The notes beneath the pieces were generated by a model. It was not told the DNA's origin, searched no databases, and saw nothing but the letters and a program-made list of their open reading frames with translations. Source: Smallanthus sonchifolius (taxonomy: Eukaryota > Streptophyta > Magnoliopsida > Asterales > Asteraceae). From it: a DNA stretch of 64,000 nt. The DNA lies in the NCBI GenBank assembly GCA_023525975.1, contig CM042029.1, positions 84,426,849 to 84,490,848 of the forward strand. The letters run 5' to 3'. Shown here piece by piece: positions 46,237 to 57,520 of the stretch. Positions within the stretch are counted from its first letter, which is position 1. Each line of letters opens with the position of its first letter. Both the position numbers and the translations under genes were made by a program.

Positions 46237-46503
46237 TTTCTTATTTGTGTTTTTCGTACGTATTTATTTTTGTAATTGGATTTATAATTTTTTATTATAA
46301 GTTATACTTTTTCTTAATTTTTTCTTTTTATCATAAAATCCATAAGTTTGGGGAGTGTAAATTGCTGTTTTACAAAATGCATAAGCATTTCGTTTAAACT
46401 GTTCTTGTAGGGCTACTTCTTTACACTTATCTTCTAATATTCCGAATGTATAAGTTATTCTAGGTCCTATTCCTAGACCGGGTTGTGTACCATATGTTGA
46501 TTT

Positions 46504-47196
46504 TCATGATTCATTTATACTTCGTCCTAAATCTCCTGGTAATTTTATAAATAATTTATCATATAAATTGTCTTCCATTGCTTGCCCTGTTTGTGACAGA
46601 TGCCTTGTAAAGTCTAGTGTGAATTCATTTATATATTTCATATCGGCGATACTTAATTGTTCTAAGTTTCTAATGACTGTGTCTTGTATTAGGATATTAT
46701 TCTTGGCTGGATCTGCTCCTAGAATAAGAGTCCTAATTTGGGATGTAAAATTATATGGGTTATCTCCTAAGGCTTTTAATGCATTTATACTTTCTGGATC
46801 TTGTGTTTTTTTGCTTTGCCAAATGCCTAGAGCTATAGGTCCTAATGTGGTTTCTAAGTAAGCAAACATGTCCATACTATCTTTTTTGTTTGTTTCTCAC
46901 ATTCTAATTATATTTTGTTCCCATGTTAAAATCTCATCTATCCATAGCTGTGGTTTTTGTTGTTCAAGCAGCAACATAACCCCACTGTGTATGTGTCATA
47001 TTGGTAATCTACTACCTTTTCCTTTGAAATCTGATTCTTGTTGGTAACTTATGGTAGGGGGAAACCATGGTTCTCTTCCTGATGTTTCATGTGAAGATTC
47101 ACCACTTGTTTGATTCCACTTTATTTTTCTTTTTAATGGATTATTCATATCTTGATCCATAAAAGATTGTTCTTGTTTATAGAATTCTGTTAACAT
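46504..47196 (-). pseudogene. Caulimovirid coat protein region (broken)
   Basis: Two frames (47196-46996 and 46875-46504). The second contains LETTLGPIALGIWQSKK and DMKYINEFTLDFTRHLSQTG, resembling the central coat-protein region of pararetroviruses. The zinc knuckle follows downstream. Stops separate the pieces; 47200-47690 is open only in fragments with an acidic character. Confidence 0.65.
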
Positions 47197-47693
47197 AGTT
47201 TTTCCTTGTAAAATGTCTTCGACAAGTGGTAGATTATAATATTGTTGTAATTTTTTGTAACTCTCTTCATAAGTTAATCCTAATTATGTTATACAATCTA
47301 TTATCATATTATCTATTTCTTCCTGTATATTTAATTCGGTGAATTTTCTATCTATAATTTGTTCTATGGCTTTATTTGTTTCTTCTATTTTAAAAGCTGT
47401 TAATTTATCCTCTTCAAAATCGTCTAAATAATCTATTATGCTATAATCTGCTTCTTCTTCTTCGAAACGTAAGAATTATATATTTATTTCTCCATCTTCT
47501 GTTTCTGTATCGTAGATGGGAAATTCATGAAATTATTTTCTGTAGTGGTTTCTTCATTATTTTCTTCATTTATATTATTTTTCTGTTCAAAATCTACGAA
47601 TCTTATACTTTGTAATCAATCTACTCCTTCATAGATAAGATTCCTTTTTGATACTAAGACTGCGTTTTCATCTTCCTGTAATTCATTTATATC

Positions 47694-48470
47694 TCATTCT
47701 AATCCTGCCAATTCTTCAGGATTTATTGTTACTGGATCTATCATTTGTATAGATTTTGACACTATTGTTTGTACAATTACTTCTATATTTACTTTATACT
47801 TCATGCATGATCTATTGCTAGCTTTTCCTAGCATTCCTATACTTATAACTATGTTATTCCCTTCATAATTTTCATAACCTTTAGTTTGTGATGCTATCTT
47901 AAGGTTTTTTAGATATCTAATGTCTTTTAAGATTCCTGGTGTGAAGTAAAATGGAGTTGTACTTTGACTAAGGTCAACTTCCATTCTTGATATTATAGCA
48001 TTTTTTAATTCTGTTTTCCAACTCTTAACTAATATTAAAGCTAATAATTTTGTTCCTAAATTTTTTCTTCTTAAAGCTTTTATTCCTATAACTATTAATC
48101 CTGTATGGACAAAGTTTTTACCAGATTGCTTGATTTTTTGTATAGTTTTTTTGTGAAATTAAGTCTACTGTTACTGTTTTATCTATAACCCTTAAACTTT
48201 CTTCTCTACTGCTTCGTATTAAGGTTGTATTGATGTTTAGGATTCATGTTTGGTATAATATTATTGGGTTTAGTATATCGAGTTGATGTTGATTGTATAG
48301 ATTTATGTTTCTATCGAGATCTATTTTTCTTCTTCTAACTGTACTGCAGGTGTTGTGCTAGTAGATCTTGAACCCCTTCTAACTATTCTATTTAGAAAAG
48401 TATCAGATGTTATAGTGTCTTATATATTACTTGTAAAATTTCTTGCTTCTTGTAATATTCTTCCTCTTCC
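47694..48470 (-). pseudogene. Caulimovirid movement protein region (broken)
   Basis: The upstream part has ALRRKNLGTKLLALILVKSW and the open piece 47984-47694 has PFYFTPGILKDIRYLKNLKI and ISIGMLGKASNRSC, placed where a 30K-superfamily movement protein starts the polyprotein. There are many stops between 48340 and 48100. Assignment rests partly on gene order. Confidence 0.6.
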
Positions 48471-48622
48471 TACGAAATTTCTATTCATCATTTTCTTGGT
48501 TGCCAATGTTTATAAGTTTTTGGTTGTTTATTAATTTTTATATCTTCCAAGCTTAACTTGTTTATGGCTTCAGTAATTTTGTTTATGTCGTTATTTAAAT
48601 CTTGCTTTTCTGAGTTATTTTT

Positions 48623-48907
48623 CTAATTTCTTTTAATTCTTTTAAGGATTTGGTTGTTTTGATCTTTAATATAATCTAGATTTTCTATATATTTCTTATA
48701 TTCTTTTGTTTTATTATTTATTTTTGTTTGTATTTTATCAAACACTTGTCTGTTAAAAATAGACTCTTTTTGTAAATTTATTCCTAGGTTGATTAATAGA
48801 TCTGTTAAGGCGTTTAGATGTATATTATCTATATGTAAACTATGCTCGTAATCTTTTTTGATTCTACAGATTAAATTATAATTATTTGTATTAATTGTTT
48901 TGTTCAC
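48623..48907 (-). pseudogene. N-terminal viral segment
   Basis: 94 codons, Asn/Lys/Ile-rich, predicted largely helical (LINLGINLQKE, KYIENLDYIKDQNNQILKRI). It lies between the primer-binding site and the movement-protein region. No known domain. Confidence 0.45.
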
Positions 48908-49233
48908 TTTTTTCAGAGAATTCTAGATTTAAGAAATCGAGTTTTCTGGGTATTGAATTAGAGTTTGGAGAATCTATGATTAGATAAATCCACCTCTTTA
49001 GCTTAACTCTTCACACTTATTAATCCTTTTAATATTTTCTCATATCCTAAAAACTAATTTAACGTACTAATTAACATAAAAAGTCATAAATTCTGATAAC
49101 TTATCTGAATTTATATCAAAGCAATTTTTTCCCTAATCTTCACCAAAGAAGGTTTCCATAAAAATAGGACTTAAGCATACAAAACTTCCTTACATGGACC
49201 TGTCTTTGTCTTTTAGATTTTAGGAAAGCCTTT

Positions 49234-49245
49234 GCTCTGATATCA
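49234..49245 (-). other. Viral minus-strand primer-binding site
   Basis: The minus strand reads tgatatcagagc, 11 of 12 matching the tRNA-Met site tggtatcagagc used by Caulimoviridae. It lies upstream of the first viral reading frame, as expected. Confidence 0.75.
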
Positions 49246-49271
49246 ATTTAGGCTGTGTACCAAATTTCATG

Positions 49272-49273
<2 letters not shown>

Positions 49274-49314
<41 letters not shown>
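49274..49314. repeat. (AT)n microsatellite
   Basis: About 20 AT units, flanking the right side of the viral sequence. Confidence 0.95.
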
Positions 49315-49316
<2 letters not shown>

Positions 49317-49874
49317 GAAAGTGAATATGTAGCTGTTAAGCGTCTAAGATAGATGCGAAACACACCAAAACGACGTAGTTTTAGTTAAAATCAAATAAAT
49401 CCTTTTATTCTAAATCATTTTTAATTTGGAAACTAATCTCTATCTATATCAAATTGTTTTTAATTTATTTTGAAATGTCCATGTTCTTAACAACTTCCCC
49501 ACTCCTCTCTCTCTCTCGAATGTTTTCACCAGAAATACCTGATTAGAATTGCAAAAGCAAATTAGGGGCCTTAAAATTTTCATTTGTAGTCTTCTGTTCA
49601 ACGTAACTGGAGGCATCAAGGGGCCTTGATTTTGAATAAAAAAGATTTAGAATAAAATGATTACAATAAATTAAAAGGGCTAGAATAAAAGGATTATAAA
49701 TTAAATCCCTTGAAAATCAATTAAATCCTTTAGCAATTTGATGAAGATAGAGATTAGTTTCCAAATTAAAAATGATTTAGAATAAAAGGATTTAATTGAT
49801 TTTAACCAAAACTACGTCATTTTGGTGGCTTTCGCATCTAACTTAGATACTTAACAGCCCCATATTCATTTTCC
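49315..49874. mobile_element. MITE with >120-bp inverted ends
   Basis: Left gggaaagtgaatatg-tagctgttaag...aaaacgacgtagtttt... is mirrored by ...aaaactacgtcattttgg...cttaacagccccatattcattttcc. The arms include atccttttattctaaatc and its inverse. The centre contains (CT)n near 49505. Confidence 0.8.
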
Positions 49875-49959
49875 TCTACTTAATCAGAGAGAGATGCTAG
49901 AAAAAAAATAATGAGAATTAATGTGAAGATGACACATAATATGAAAAAACTTTTATTTA

Positions 49960-49977
49960 TTATATAGTATAGATTAG
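49960..49977 (-). mobile_element. Helitron 5' end, remainder not traced
   Basis: The minus strand reads tctatactatataataaata, identical in form to the 5' end of the copy at 28156. No matching hairpin plus CTAG was found on the far side, so the rest is lost or separated by later insertions. Confidence 0.45.
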
Positions 49978-49979
49978 CT

Positions 49980-50440
49980 CATACCAAAGAGATACTAATA
50001 GTTTAGTTTTTTATTTTTCTTTTTCAAATCATAGTTAGCGGTTGTCATTTTTTTTAATTAAAAACAACATTTAACATGAGTCATATATTGAAAAGTACAT
50101 ATCCCGAACCAAGACATCCCAGAAGAACATGTAATTCAAATCAGTTTTAACTGAAGTTAGTTAAAAATGAAGTAAACCGTATGATTCTTTTATTATTAAG
50201 TAGTATATGCAATGGAAAAAATATAGTTGTCTTACAGAAAACAATACTTTTTACTAATTCTTTTGGTAAGTTTCCAAATATAATTTTATATGTTATTCAT
50301 TTATATTCCTAACTTTTTAATCACAAACTCTTATTCACGTGTTAAAATATTTTTTCTATATAAATATAAATCTAATTATTTAATTTTTTAAACATATTCT
50401 CCATCCTTAAAATTTAGGTAAATCATCTAAAAACACCAGT
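49980..50440. other. AT-rich intergenic sequence
   Basis: No gene or element boundary seen. Confidence 0.55.
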
Positions 50441-50445
50441 CCATT

Positions 50446-51592
50446 TAGGGTGTTCATGACTCGGTTTAAAACCGTATAAACGGTCATCGGTTTAGTTTCA
50501 CTGTCGGTTCTTTATTTATGGTCTGTTGGTTTCGAAAATTTAAAACCGTAGTGAACAGTTTGGTTTGCGGTTTATAGCAAAAACCGACAGTATAAAACCG
50601 GACCGGACCGTAAGATATATAAAAGAAACTAGGTTAAAATCTCGTGTATTACACGGGTTAAATAAATAAAATTTTATATATTTAGTAATAAAATTTTTAT
50701 ATTTTTAAAAACCAGTATATTACACCGGTTGAATAAAATATAATGTAGTTTGTTAACAAGCACATTTGTCAAAATATGTTTTTAAAAAATGTAATTTGTC
50801 GTGACAGTTATAAGGTCTGTTAAGTTAGTTTTTAAAACATTTTTTTTCAACTGAGTATTAATTTTTTAATTTAATTGATAAATGTTAGTTCATATTAAGT
50901 TCATTTGATTGACGATATAGTAACTATTTATAATTAAATAATAAGTATTCGTAATTAAATTTATTAATATAAATATTATTATTTAATATGAGAGAGAAAT
51001 AGAAAATCTAATATTTAATAGGAGAGAGAGGCGGGAAATAAAGATGAGGAGGAGTGACACGTGTCCTGAAAAGATTTTCATTTATTAGAGTAGTAAGATT
51101 TTATATTTAACATTATTAATCTTTTATTCCGTTGATCTTGTCATCTGGATTTATTTGAATTAAAATTGGTGATAGCTAATATATCTTAGTAGATTGAAAT
51201 TTTAACCAGTTTTTAATGAAATATTTCATGTATCTAAGTACGTTCTTGAGTTAAAATAAATGATTCCCTAATGATAATTGTGTTTTCGTTTAGAACTACA
51301 TTGGACAGTAGATGGTTTTCTTATGCTTACTCCCATATATTAAAATGTAATTTGGATAAAAAAAGAAATTTAATTTTGGAGAACTTTTTTATTTTATATT
51401 TTTATGATTTTCTGTATAAAAAAGGCCTAATAAAAGGCCAAACCGTGAAACCAAACTGGAATCAAACTGTTCGTAACGGTTCGTTTTAATTTTCAACGGT
51501 TATGTTTTGGTATTCAATTATAACAAATCGTCAGTAACGGTTTGGCTACGGTTTGATTAAAAACCGTCAAAACCGGACCGTGAGCACCCCTA
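50446..51592. mobile_element. hAT-like MITE interrupted by a Helitron
   Basis: Inverted ends tagggtgttcatgactcgg and ccggaccgtgagcacccc-ta, with acggtttg / aaaaccgt-type motifs repeated inside. Flanks agtccatt and actctatt match at 6 of 8 positions, consistent with an old 8-bp duplication. The Helitron at 50629-51098 is inserted in it. Confidence 0.65.
50629..51098 (-). mobile_element. Non-autonomous Helitron
   Basis: On the minus strand it starts TCTTACTACTCTAATAAATG and ends in the hairpin AACCCGTGTAATACACGAGATTTTAAC then CTAG. Flanked by host A and T in the expected arrangement. It carries the gacacgtgtc block near the 5' end and an interior much like the 27713 copy. Confidence 0.75.
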
Positions 51593-51914
51593 ACTCTATT
51601 CAATTTCTCATCCCCGTATATTTTTAAGAAAAACTAAAGTAAATCCTCATATTTAAGGATTCACTATTAATCACCCAAATTTTTTTTTTGATTTAAATAT
51701 TTAAATTCACATTTTATTTTATAAAACTTAACAGCTTATGTTTTTAACCTTTTAACTATTTATTATATTTTTTTAGAAAACTGTAAACAGAAGAAAGATA
51801 AGAAATAAAAAAAAACATTTTTTAAAATTTATTACAAATTAATTTTAAAAGAAAAAAAATAATAGTTAACACACTCGTTAAAATGTTAATTAAAAATCTT
51901 TTATTTATATTTTA
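51593..51914. other. AT-rich intergenic sequence
   Basis: Nothing recognised. Confidence 0.55.
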
Positions 51915-52234
51915 GAGTAAAATGTTATTTTCGTCCCTCTAGTTTGGATTTTAGTCACTTTAATCCAATTTTTTTTTAGCTTTTTCGTCACCCATTTTTT
52001 AAAATCTAGCAATTTTCATTTAAATGACTAACTCTGTCTATATTTTAACGTTAATTGAAAGACCGGTTTAAAATTGATAGGTTAAAATGTTACCAAATTA
52101 CCTCTGTTATCCAATATTATCTATGGTTTAACTTTAAAATGTAGGAGAAGTCAGAGACAAGAAAGTTAAATTTTTTTTCTAGATAAACGTGACTAAAATG
52201 ATAAAATCAGAGGGACGAAAATGTCACTTTCCTC
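51915..52234. mobile_element. MULE-type MITE abutting the TRAPPC12 5' UTR
   Basis: Ends gagtaaaatgttattttcgt and ggacgaaaatgtcactttcctc belong to the TIR family of the Pack-MULE at 39877-41002. Flanking 9-mers tatatttta and cgtatttta match at 7 of 9 positions. It lies less than 200 bp upstream of the 5' UTR intron. Confidence 0.75.
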
Positions 52235-52414
52235 CGTATTTTATTTATTTTTTTGTTCATCCCCCGTTTCAACTCATTTTCCCCCAAAACTATGCTCCTT
52301 GCATCCCCACCCCACCCTTTCGTCTCCGGAGAACATCCTTCTGCTTAATTCACATCATCGCACAACTCGCCACCAGATTGAAACAATCAGCCCCATCATA
52401 AACATCAAAAGCAG

Positions 52415-52728
52415 GTTAGTTATCGGATTATATAAATTTGCTTCATGATATTAAATCTTAGGGTTTCAATTTCTAGATCTAAAGTACCGATTCTCAGAAC
52501 TTCCGTTTTAGGGTTTCAAAACCCCTTTCTTTCCTCTGATCGATCGTAGGTAGTTTCAATGCAATTACACTATTCAGTTTGTTATTTTTGATTGTGGATT
52601 ACTAATTTACTCTATCTTGCATTGATTGTGTTATATATCCGTTGAATCTTAATGCTGCTTATTAGGTGATCAAATTTATAGAAATGGGGAAAGTTAGATA
52701 ATTGTGGTTTCTGTAAAAAAATTTGCAG
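52415..52728 (+). other. Probable 5' UTR intron of the TRAPPC12-like gene
   Basis: Donor aagcag/gttagt and acceptor aaatttgcag/attt flank a T-rich 314-bp segment just before the start codon. The exon before it would be the 5' leader (about 52290-52414). Confidence 0.55.
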
Positions 52729-52768
52729 ATTTGAATAAAATTGAATATCAGTTTGGTCAAACTGAAGC

Positions 52769-53905
52769 ATGGATCTTCAAAACACAATTGAAGATCAAGG
52801 TGAAACCCTAAACACCACAACTATGGATGATTCAACTCTTGATCATCCGCTTAACAGTGTGTTTGGCTCACTGAATGACATATGCTATGAACTATCTTCC
52901 CTGCAAGATCTTGCGTGTCGTGGCTCGTGGCGGTCGATTCTTGACAAAGTGGCTCGAGCCCGCTCCCAATCGCTTCTTTCTAAACCGCACGAACACTTGA
53001 TTTATCTCACTTATAACACCATAGCTCTTACCAAACTTCGTCGGTTTTCAGAAGCAGTTGCTGAACTTGACACTCTTGAAAATGGGATAGACAATGTTAT
53101 TTACAGTTATGAAAATTATCCCCAACACTACCCTGACCGTCATGGTTCAATGGCCCCGTTTTCCCTCCGATGGTTGTACGCTGAACTCCCGTCTAGAACC
53201 GGGAACCGTCAAGAAACTATAGATCGGTTCTATACGCTACTGCATTTTGTTAGGGAGAAAATAAAAACAAAAACAAATGAAGATTCATCGGCTATGTCGG
53301 ATGATATATGGAGAAAACGTGAGGGTTTGGTGATTAACTCGATCATAAGTCATCATTTGAGTCATAAAGAGTTTGGGGTTTGTATGGATTTGATCAAAGA
53401 TTTGATGAGCCGTGACTCAACCCCGGTTGCTAGACCTGTTTTGATCTCGAAGCTCGGGTATATCCAAATGCAGTTAGGGGATTTGGAAGGCGCGAAAATG
53501 AGTTTTGGTATGGTCGAAGGGATTGTGACCAAAGAGAAAGTAGGAATTGAGTTGGAAAATCTTGTCAACAGGAATAAGGCGTTGATGTTTATGGTCGGGA
53601 AAGATTATGTTTCTGCGGTACGCGAGTACCAGGAGTGTATCGATAGAGATGATTCAGATGTGGTAGCGATTAACAACAAGGCTCTTTGTTTAATGTATCT
53701 GCGGGATTTATCAGATTCCATAAAGGTGCTGGAGAGTGCATTGGAACGGGTTCCTACCGCTGCTTTGAATGAGACTTTTGTGGTGAATTTGTGTAGTATG
53801 TATGAATTGGCTTATGTTAATCACTCGGATATCAAGAAAACGCTTAGCAACTGGATTGCTCGTGTGGCCCCGGATGATTTTGATACTTCGAGTACTCGCG
53901 TTTGA
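52769..53905 (+). CDS. TRAPPC12-like trafficking protein (TPR)
   Basis: Subunit of a TRAPP complex, which tethers transport vesicles and activates Rab GTPases at the Golgi/TGN. A single-exon 378-aa product. Residues 38-110 are helical (LSSLQDLACRGSWRSILDKV). The signature YENYPQHYPDRHGSMAPFSL lies at about 114-132. C-terminal TPR-like helices follow, such as LGYIQMQLGDLEGAKMSFGM (about 229-248) and AVREYQECIDRDDSDVVAIN (about 283-302) then LSDSIKVLESALERVP. Length and layout match plant TRAPPC12 homologues, which lack the long N-terminus of the animal protein. The start is the first ATG after the 5' UTR intron; the frame is intact. Codon use differs from the surrounding repeats. Confidence 0.88.
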   Translation: MDLQNTIEDQGETLNTTTMDDSTLDHPLNSVFGSLNDICYELSSLQDLACRGSWRSILDKVARARSQSLLSKPHEHLIYLTYNTIALTKLRRFSEAVAELDTLENGIDNVIYSYENYPQHYPDRHGSMAPFSLRWLYAELPSRTGNRQETIDRFYTLLHFVREKIKTKTNEDSSAMSDDIWRKREGLVINSIISHHLSHKEFGVCMDLIKDLMSRDSTPVARPVLISKLGYIQMQLGDLEGAKMSFGMVEGIVTKEKVGIELENLVNRNKALMFMVGKDYVSAVREYQECIDRDDSDVVAINNKALCLMYLRDLSDSIKVLESALERVPTAALNETFVVNLCSMYELAYVNHSDIKKTLSNWIARVAPDDFDTSSTRV

Positions 53906-54200
53906 AGTAGTTATGTTATGTTCTTTCAAGGACTCATGATGTTTCTAATGTTGTTGAAAATTGTCTGTTTATTTGTAAGCTGTGTACCATTGTTCAATTT
54001 CAGTTAGGTTTTCTTGGAAGTAGATTGTTGAATGTTGCTGATATAATGCAATAGATTGAAGAGAATCACATTGGGATCCTTAATCTTTACATCAATTGTA
54101 GACATAATATCTGGGTTGAAAGCAAAACTTGTCAAGTATTTAAATGTATGATTTTTCTCTTTCATGTATCAACTATTAAAACTATGTTATAAGTAAAATT
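53906..54200 (+). other. 3' UTR and downstream of the TRAPPC12-like gene
   Basis: AT-rich; a plausible poly(A) region lies around 54030-54060 (gatataatgcaatag). No other feature. Confidence 0.4.
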
Positions 54201-54207
54201 TAAAAGG

Positions 54208-54557
54208 TAAATTGGTTTTTAATAATCTAAACCATAACCCTTTTACTAATAATAATCCATACTAACATTTTGACTGGTGGGAGTCACAACTTTCACTTTT
54301 ATTGTCAAGGGTAATATCAATAGCATAATCATAATGATTTTACACTCGATTCACACTTGGTTTCTACATGATTTTGCTTGTATATTTATCTATTTCATTC
54401 AAAATCATCATTTTGAGCGAAATAAGTGTAAGTCTAGTATGATTATGCTACTGAGACTGCCTTTTGAGAACAAAAGTGAAAGTTGTGACTGTCACCAGCC
54501 AAATTGTTAGTATTGATTACTATCAACCAATTGATCATAGTTTGAATTATCAGCCAA
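54208..54557. mobile_element. MITE, family A copy 2
   Basis: Inverted ends attggtttttaataatctaa / agtttgaattatcagccaaat and the shared core catttcattcaaaatcatca make this a relative of 23276-23628. The inner inverted pair ttgtcaagggtaatat / gactgccttttgagaac is more decayed than in copy 1. Confidence 0.75.
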
Positions 54558-54970
54558 ATACACATTTTCTTTATATAAAACGAAATTCAAAACCTAGACT
54601 TCTTCTAAAACATTACTTGATTACTCAGTGTTGACCTCCATCAATGGTGGACCAAATTTTTTTTTCATGGATGTCAAAAATTTACGGTGCTTGGATGTAT
54701 GTCGAATTGAGTTATGTCACCGAAATATATTAAGTTTTTGAATGTAGATCTAAATATTTTATTTGCTTTATAAATTCATATAATTGAATTTTTTTACCAA
54801 GTTCCTAAAACTGAAAATTTAAATCAACAAATCTATGGACTAAAAATCAAACATTCAGATATCAAATGACTTACAAGTCTAACGTAGTAACATTCAAATA
54901 CCAATCTAGGAACTAAACATCACACATTCAATTACCCAAATCAATATTCATATAATCATCAATAATCTAA

Positions 54971-55259
54971 TCTTTATTATAATAAACGATTCCAAAAAAA
55001 TGACACGTGTAATCATCATATTTTTTCTTATCAAAATCTTATATTTTTTCCTATTTTAACTAAGTTTGAATTTTGAAATCTAATTATGTTAATATTTTTT
55101 TCATAAAAAATAATATAAAATTTGAATTCTAATTATTACATAATTAAGGAAACGTTAACATAATATAAATTTTACAAGTGTATAAAGTTTTATGATTCTA
55201 GAGTATATAAAATTTACATTTTGCAACAACCCCATGTAATACATGGGTATATAACCTAG
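54971..55259 (+). mobile_element. Non-autonomous Helitron
   Basis: Starts TCTTTATTATAATAAACG after a host A, contains gacacgtgtaatc near the 5' end, and ends with the hairpin acccCATGTAATACATGggt followed by aacCTAG and a host T. 289 bp. Confidence 0.75.
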
Positions 55260-56235
55260 TATTCTAATAAATAAACTAGCAAATAAGAAAGTAAAATTTA
55301 GAGTAAAATATAAAAAATAAATACTTAATTTATTAGAGAAAAAGTAAAACAAAAAAAAGAAGTAAATTGGGAATGTTTGGGCTTTTGGTACAGATTCAGA
55401 AGAATGGAGGGGCAACACTCCGACAAGCGATCGACAGTGGCAAGTGATTGCCGATTAGACAGTGGGGCCACACTTTTTAAACGATGTTGAACACCGTTTG
55501 ACAAGATGAAATTGGAGAGCGAAAACGTAGACATAACATTGTGGTTCAATACACGGCGAAAAAGTTCTATTTAATGAGTGAAGTTGAAAGTTCGTTCAAG
55601 ATCGGTAGTTAACCCTATGCGTATTAGAAGGAGTACTGTTAGTATTCGAGTGGAAAACTTGGCGTTTATAGAAGTTTCCGTTAAAAGAGGTGTTCAGGTT
55701 CGATAACGTGGAAGGCTAAGTTCTCGTTTAGTTGAGCCATCCAATTTGTGGACTATAATGGTAAATAGATTACCGTTTAGAGTTTGTTTTTCTAAATACT
55801 GGTTTTTATGGTCGGGTTCGTTTCCTAACAGAATTAGCCAATGAAACCGATACGTCATATGTGAGCCCCTGTTAACCTGCAAAAAACAAACCGTATTTTG
55901 CTCGTGTGATATGATTGGTTAGTAAATTAATAATTTTTTTTTATATATTTTTCCCTATTAAACTTATAAATTACATATATCCACAACCCTTAATTCTTTT
56001 TTTTAATTTGTTGTTTCCCGTTTCTCTCTGCTATTAAATAATAATGATTTTCTACAATTATTTTTATAAAAAGTTTTTTATTTAAAAAATTTGTTTGTTT
56101 ATAATTTTTTTTACAAATTAAACATTTTTTCTTTTTATAAAGTATTTTTATAACATAATTATTTCACCAATAACATCAAACATTGATTTACAAAAAAATA
56201 TTTTTATTTAACTCATGTAATACATGAATTTTAAC
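55260..56235. other. Intergenic sequence, right part Helitron-derived
   Basis: 55370-55880 has even base composition but only incidental frames. From about 55970 the interior resembles Helitron copies (ttgtttcccgtttctctctg), leading to the end listed next. Confidence 0.5.
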
Positions 56236-56239
56236 CTAG
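56195..56239 (+). mobile_element. Helitron 3' terminus (start not located)
   Basis: Hairpin actcATGTAATACATgaatt then ttaacCTAG before a host T, the same 3' end as the 54971 copy. I could not fix the 5' end. Confidence 0.6.
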
Positions 56240-57029
56240 TATGTAATATATAGGTTTTAGGAAAGAAAATATGTAATTAAATTTTAGGGTTGGATACTTA
56301 TATAATAAATAAACTTATGAACGGGATATATGTAAATGCCCCAATTAATAATGTCGGCACAGTTAAAATAAGCCCAATTCTTCCGTTTTATTTTATGCAC
56401 CAAAAAACAAAATTAACCTAACCATCTTTGTGCCATTAAAAAAAAACCTAACCATATTTGTATTTTGTACGGGGGAGTTCAACTCGGTGACGGTTTCAAC
56501 TTTACAGGTTAGAAGAGAATGTGTTTCTTCCGTTAATCTTTTCATGTTGAATTGCATTCATATGATAGGGGAAAGAATGTATGTTAGAATAATGGAGGCT
56601 AGAAATTATCTTCAGACTTCAAGTATTTCCTTAATTTGTAAACTGTAACATCTGTTTTATGTTTATGATTAATGTTTGTTAGAATAATGGAGAGGAAGCA
56701 TAAAGCATCCATGTTTGATCCAAAAGATTTTATTAGCATCATGCCAGATATTGTGCTAACTAATATTCTGGATCGGTTGCCGTTACAACATGCAGTGAGG
56801 ACCGGTATCCTATCGAGGAACTGGAGGTATAAGTGGACTATGCTTATCAGTCAACTCGTATTTGATTTGGAGTTCTATGTGTATCTATCGAATAAACGAC
56901 TCCAACATAATTATTGGAGAATTATAAGTAGGCTTCTTCTGATGGGAAAATCACAACCGACCACAAACGGTAAACAACAAAATGCGGAATTAATCTTTGT
57001 TTGGTCAAAACTTTTCCGACCCGAATGAA

Positions 57030-57474
57030 ACTGTTAGGATGCAAACAAATAGGGTATTCCAAAATAACCACAACAGCCTCAAATCACTATGAAAATAAAA
57101 TAGAGAGACACAGAAATTTTTAGCGTGAAAAACCCTCAAACGAGAGAGTAAAAAATCACAGGACTACTAGAGCCACTTCAAATCCACTATCACCAAATCA
57201 AGAGCAATACACAATCTTCTCTAGGTAAACTATAGGCATACAATAATCATCATCCACTTGGAATCACTAAACATTAAGCATATGAAATCATAAACAAAGA
57301 TAAAGGAGAGGAATCAACAAATAGAGTTACTCCAAAAGCCGAACACGATCTTCTTCTATTAGACGAACCCACAAAGAATCACCTCCTTGTGTGTGTCCCA
57401 AACCAAGAAGACAAATAAAAAAATCTCTCTTTTCTTTGGTTCGTTTTTTGTCGAGATGATCACCAGAGCCAACA
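57030..57474 (-). mobile_element. LTR-like insertion in the F-box pseudogene
   Basis: Bounded by tgttaggatgc and gagccaaca (TG...CA). Interior has tttttagcgtgaaaaaccctc and gagagagtaaaaaatcacagg, sequence I associate with Ty1/copia LTR or leader regions read on the minus strand. No clear target duplication. Low certainty. Confidence 0.35.
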
Positions 57475-57520
57475 CCCAAAAACTTTTTTTTTTGTTCTTC
57501 TAGATAAAAATCAGTCCCGG

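Larger units (their letters stand above)
41469..49273 (-). mobile_element. Endogenous caulimovirid (pararetrovirus), near full length, inactive
   Basis: Minus-strand order: a primer-binding site (49245), a small ORF, movement protein, coat protein with zinc knuckle, a Cys-rich segment, aspartic protease, reverse transcriptase, RNase H, a second ORF, then a promoter-like region. The 7.8-kb span is that of a complete caulimovirid genome in one copy. Every major region has stops or frameshifts, so it cannot be expressed as such. It lies between two (AT)n tracts; florendoviruses are known to be enriched at TA repeats, and the two-ORF order also fits that genus. Genus is inference. Confidence 0.85.

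Noticed and set aside
42207..46861. Plus-strand frames over the viral region (for example 42207-42434, 45128-45400, 46568-46861)
   Set aside because: Complements of minus-strand viral coding sequence.
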